Assembly: GCF_016863295.1 (NCBI RefSeq)
Contig: NZ_BOOP01000026.1
Coordinates: 1 to 64,000, forward strand
Direction: 5' to 3'
Source of the DNA: Planotetraspora phitsanulokensis
GTDB lineage: Bacteria; Actinomycetota; Actinomycetes; Streptosporangiales; Streptosporangiaceae
DNA: 64,000 nucleotides
In this document: positions 62,868 to 64,000 of the stretch, one piece after another
How positions within the stretch are numbered: the stretch's first letter is position 1
Layout of the letters: every line of letters begins with the position of its first letter
Notes under the pieces: model-generated
What the model was told of the DNA's origin: nothing
Database searches by the model: none
Seen by the model: the letters and a program-made list of their open reading frames with translations, nothing else
Made by a program: the position numbers and the translations under genes

Positions 62868-64000
62868 TCACTCGTCGCGATCCCAGGCGTACGGGTCGAC
62901 GTAGATGACGTGCCCACCACGATCGTCCGACTCGTCCACGATGTCCTTTCGTGGGGGTCTCGGCTCGTCGCGACGCGTGGGCCGCGATCGCTCTGGGCGG
63001 GCCGCGTCGGCCGCCATGCCGTCGAACGTCTCCGCCGCGGCGGCCGCGTGCTCGTCGGCCCAGTCGTCCTTGATCACCGGAATCGGCTGGGTGTCGCCCT
63101 CGGTGGCGTCGAGCCAGTGTCCGGGCAGGACACGCGGGTTCCGATCGGCCAGCCGTACCCTGCTCGCCGCCTTGGCGATGACCGCGCCCGCCTTGCGGAC
63201 CGGCTCAGGCGGGGCGGCGGGCCTGCGGGAGATCAGCCACCAGTTGGCGATCCCGGCGGAGATGCCGGCCGCCACGCCGACCTCCAGCGTGACCGACAGC
63301 GCCGCCTCCCACGGAGACGGCCCGACGGCCGACAACCTGGCGCCGCCGAGGGGACCTCCGGACAGGGCGGCGAGCAGTCCGGCCATGGCCCCGGTGCTCA
63401 GCCCGCAGACGAACCCCCACAGGGGCGCCACCTCGATCGTCGGCGTCGGCGCGACACGCGCCATCACGACGCCCGCGACCGCCCCCGCGGCGAACGGCAC
63501 CGCGATGACCCCCATCACCCAGGCCGGCGAGGCGCCCGGCGAGGGAAGGGCGCCCAGCAGCGGCAGCGAGGGCACGGCGCCGAGCTTGACCCCCGTCGGG
63601 GCGACCAGCGTCCCCGTGCCGATGGCGAACCCCGGCCCGGCGATATACGCCATCCCCCAGACGACGGCGTTGAACAGGTAGAGGCACTCAACGAGAAGGA
63701 GCAGCAGCCCGCCGACGAACCCCGGGGCGAGGACCCCGGACAACTCGTGGATCTGCTGGAAGTTCACCGCGATGGCGCCCACCACCAGCAGGGCACCCGC
63801 GGCGAGCAGGATCAGCACCGCGACGGCGGTGGCCGCGACGATCGACCGTGGGCGCTCCGGAAGCAGGCGCAACATGGACTTCCACGGCCCGATCGTGCGG
63901 GCGGTGGCCAGCGACCCCGCGACGAAGGCCAGCACCACGTGGCTGACCAGCGCCTCCCCCAGGAACGGCTGCGTCACCTCGTTGCGCGCCACGAGTGCGA
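62868..64000 (-). CDS. PerM/DUF6350-family membrane protein, 5' end beyond the window
   Basis: At least 377 aa visible; the frame is open to the right edge. About ten transmembrane helices, with G-F-A-I-G-T-G-T-L-V-A-P-T-G-V and P-L-L-G-A-L-P, matching the DUF6350 family (PerM, cell-division/envelope function in mycobacteria). A ~120-residue charged cytoplasmic tail (P-E-R-S-R-P-T-R-R-D-E-P-R) follows. Gene order DUF6350-purN-purH is common in actinomycetes. Confidence 0.75.
   Translation of the reverse strand, partial: ALVARNEVTQPFLGEALVSHVVLAFVAGSLATARTIGPWKSMLRLLPERPRSIVAATAVAVLILLAAGALLVVGAIAVNFQQIHELSGVLAPGFVGGLLLLLVECLYLFNAVVWGMAYIAGPGFAIGTGTLVAPTGVKLGAVPSLPLLGALPSPGASPAWVMGVIAVPFAAGAVAGVVMARVAPTPTIEVAPLWGFVCGLSTGAMAGLLAALSGGPLGGARLSAVGPSPWEAALSVTLEVGVAAGISAGIANWWLISRRPAAPPEPVRKAGAVIAKAASRVRLADRNPRVLPGHWLDATEGDTQPIPVIKDDWADEHAAAAAETFDGMAADAARPERSRPTRRDEPRPPRKDIVDESDDRGGHVIYVDPYAWDRDE

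Noticed and set aside
1-64000. CRISPR arrays, insertion sequences with transposase, rRNA and tRNA genes
   Set aside because: No regularly spaced repeats, no transposase frames, and no rRNA-like or complete tRNA-like sequence were seen on either strand.

Overview
This is a 64 kb stretch of a high-GC (about 70%) actinobacterial chromosome. The mix of WXG100/type VII-like genes, Tad-pilus genes, many GTG/TTG starts and streptomycete-like leaderless promoters, together with gene orders shared with Streptomyces and Mycobacterium, points to the Streptosporangiales (Streptosporangiaceae-like). That placement is inferred from gene content; no 16S gene or other taxonomic marker is present.

Layout. 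1-1.7 kb: end of a Tad-pilus-type operon (SAF/CpaB-like, CpaE-like, first codons of the next gene). 1.9-7.5 kb: a compact type VII-like module (two ~100-aa proteins, a 1480-aa EccC/FtsK-SpoIIIE ATPase, a WXG100 protein). 7.7-12.5 kb: acyl-CoA carboxylase alpha subunit, then two exported membrane proteins that share a cytoplasmic C-terminal domain and are separated by a palindromic MITE-like element. 12.5-36 kb: a nucleoside-salvage neighbourhood resembling M. tuberculosis Rv3303c-Rv3315c: LpdA-like flavoprotein, gamma-glutamylcyclotransferase, purine nucleoside phosphorylase, phosphosugar/phosphopentomutase, adenosine deaminase, and a long minus-strand operon of two BMP-family nucleoside-binding lipoproteins, ABC ATPase, two permeases, cytidine deaminase and thymidine phosphorylase, with an M20 amidohydrolase further on. 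Imported nucleosides would be deaminated (Add, Cdd), phosphorolysed (PNP, DeoA) and the pentose phosphate moved into central metabolism by the mutase. An unusual sigma-like/propeller fusion and a MarR-MFS pair are embedded here.

35.5-46 kb: glutamate-cysteine-ligase-like enzyme, D-Ala-D-Ala carboxypeptidase, YihY membrane protein, TrpS, CNNM/CorC protein, GalE, a DUF11-like exported protein, and a PadR-MFS drug-efflux pair. 46-51.5 kb: a receptor-like Ser/Thr kinase fused to an extracellular solute-binding domain, then assorted small genes (alpha/beta hydrolase, DinB, DUF6461-like, universal stress protein). 51.5-64 kb: TCA/one-carbon/purine genes (icd, citrate synthase, folD, purH, purN, PerM-like DUF6350) interrupted by a six-gene group (54.5-58.8 kb) of FHA-HTH, PH-like, two unknowns (one EspG-like), a 451-aa putative effector and a divergent WXG100-like gene. 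That group is the best candidate here for an undescribed system.

Translation initiation is noteworthy. The nucleoside ABC ATPase has no ATG/GTG/TTG that preserves its Walker A motif and appears to start at ATT behind a strong Shine-Dalgarno; purN appears to start at CTG; and a 24-codon ORF bridges the two permease genes with ATGA overlaps at both ends. All coordinates were read by eye; no homology search was run.
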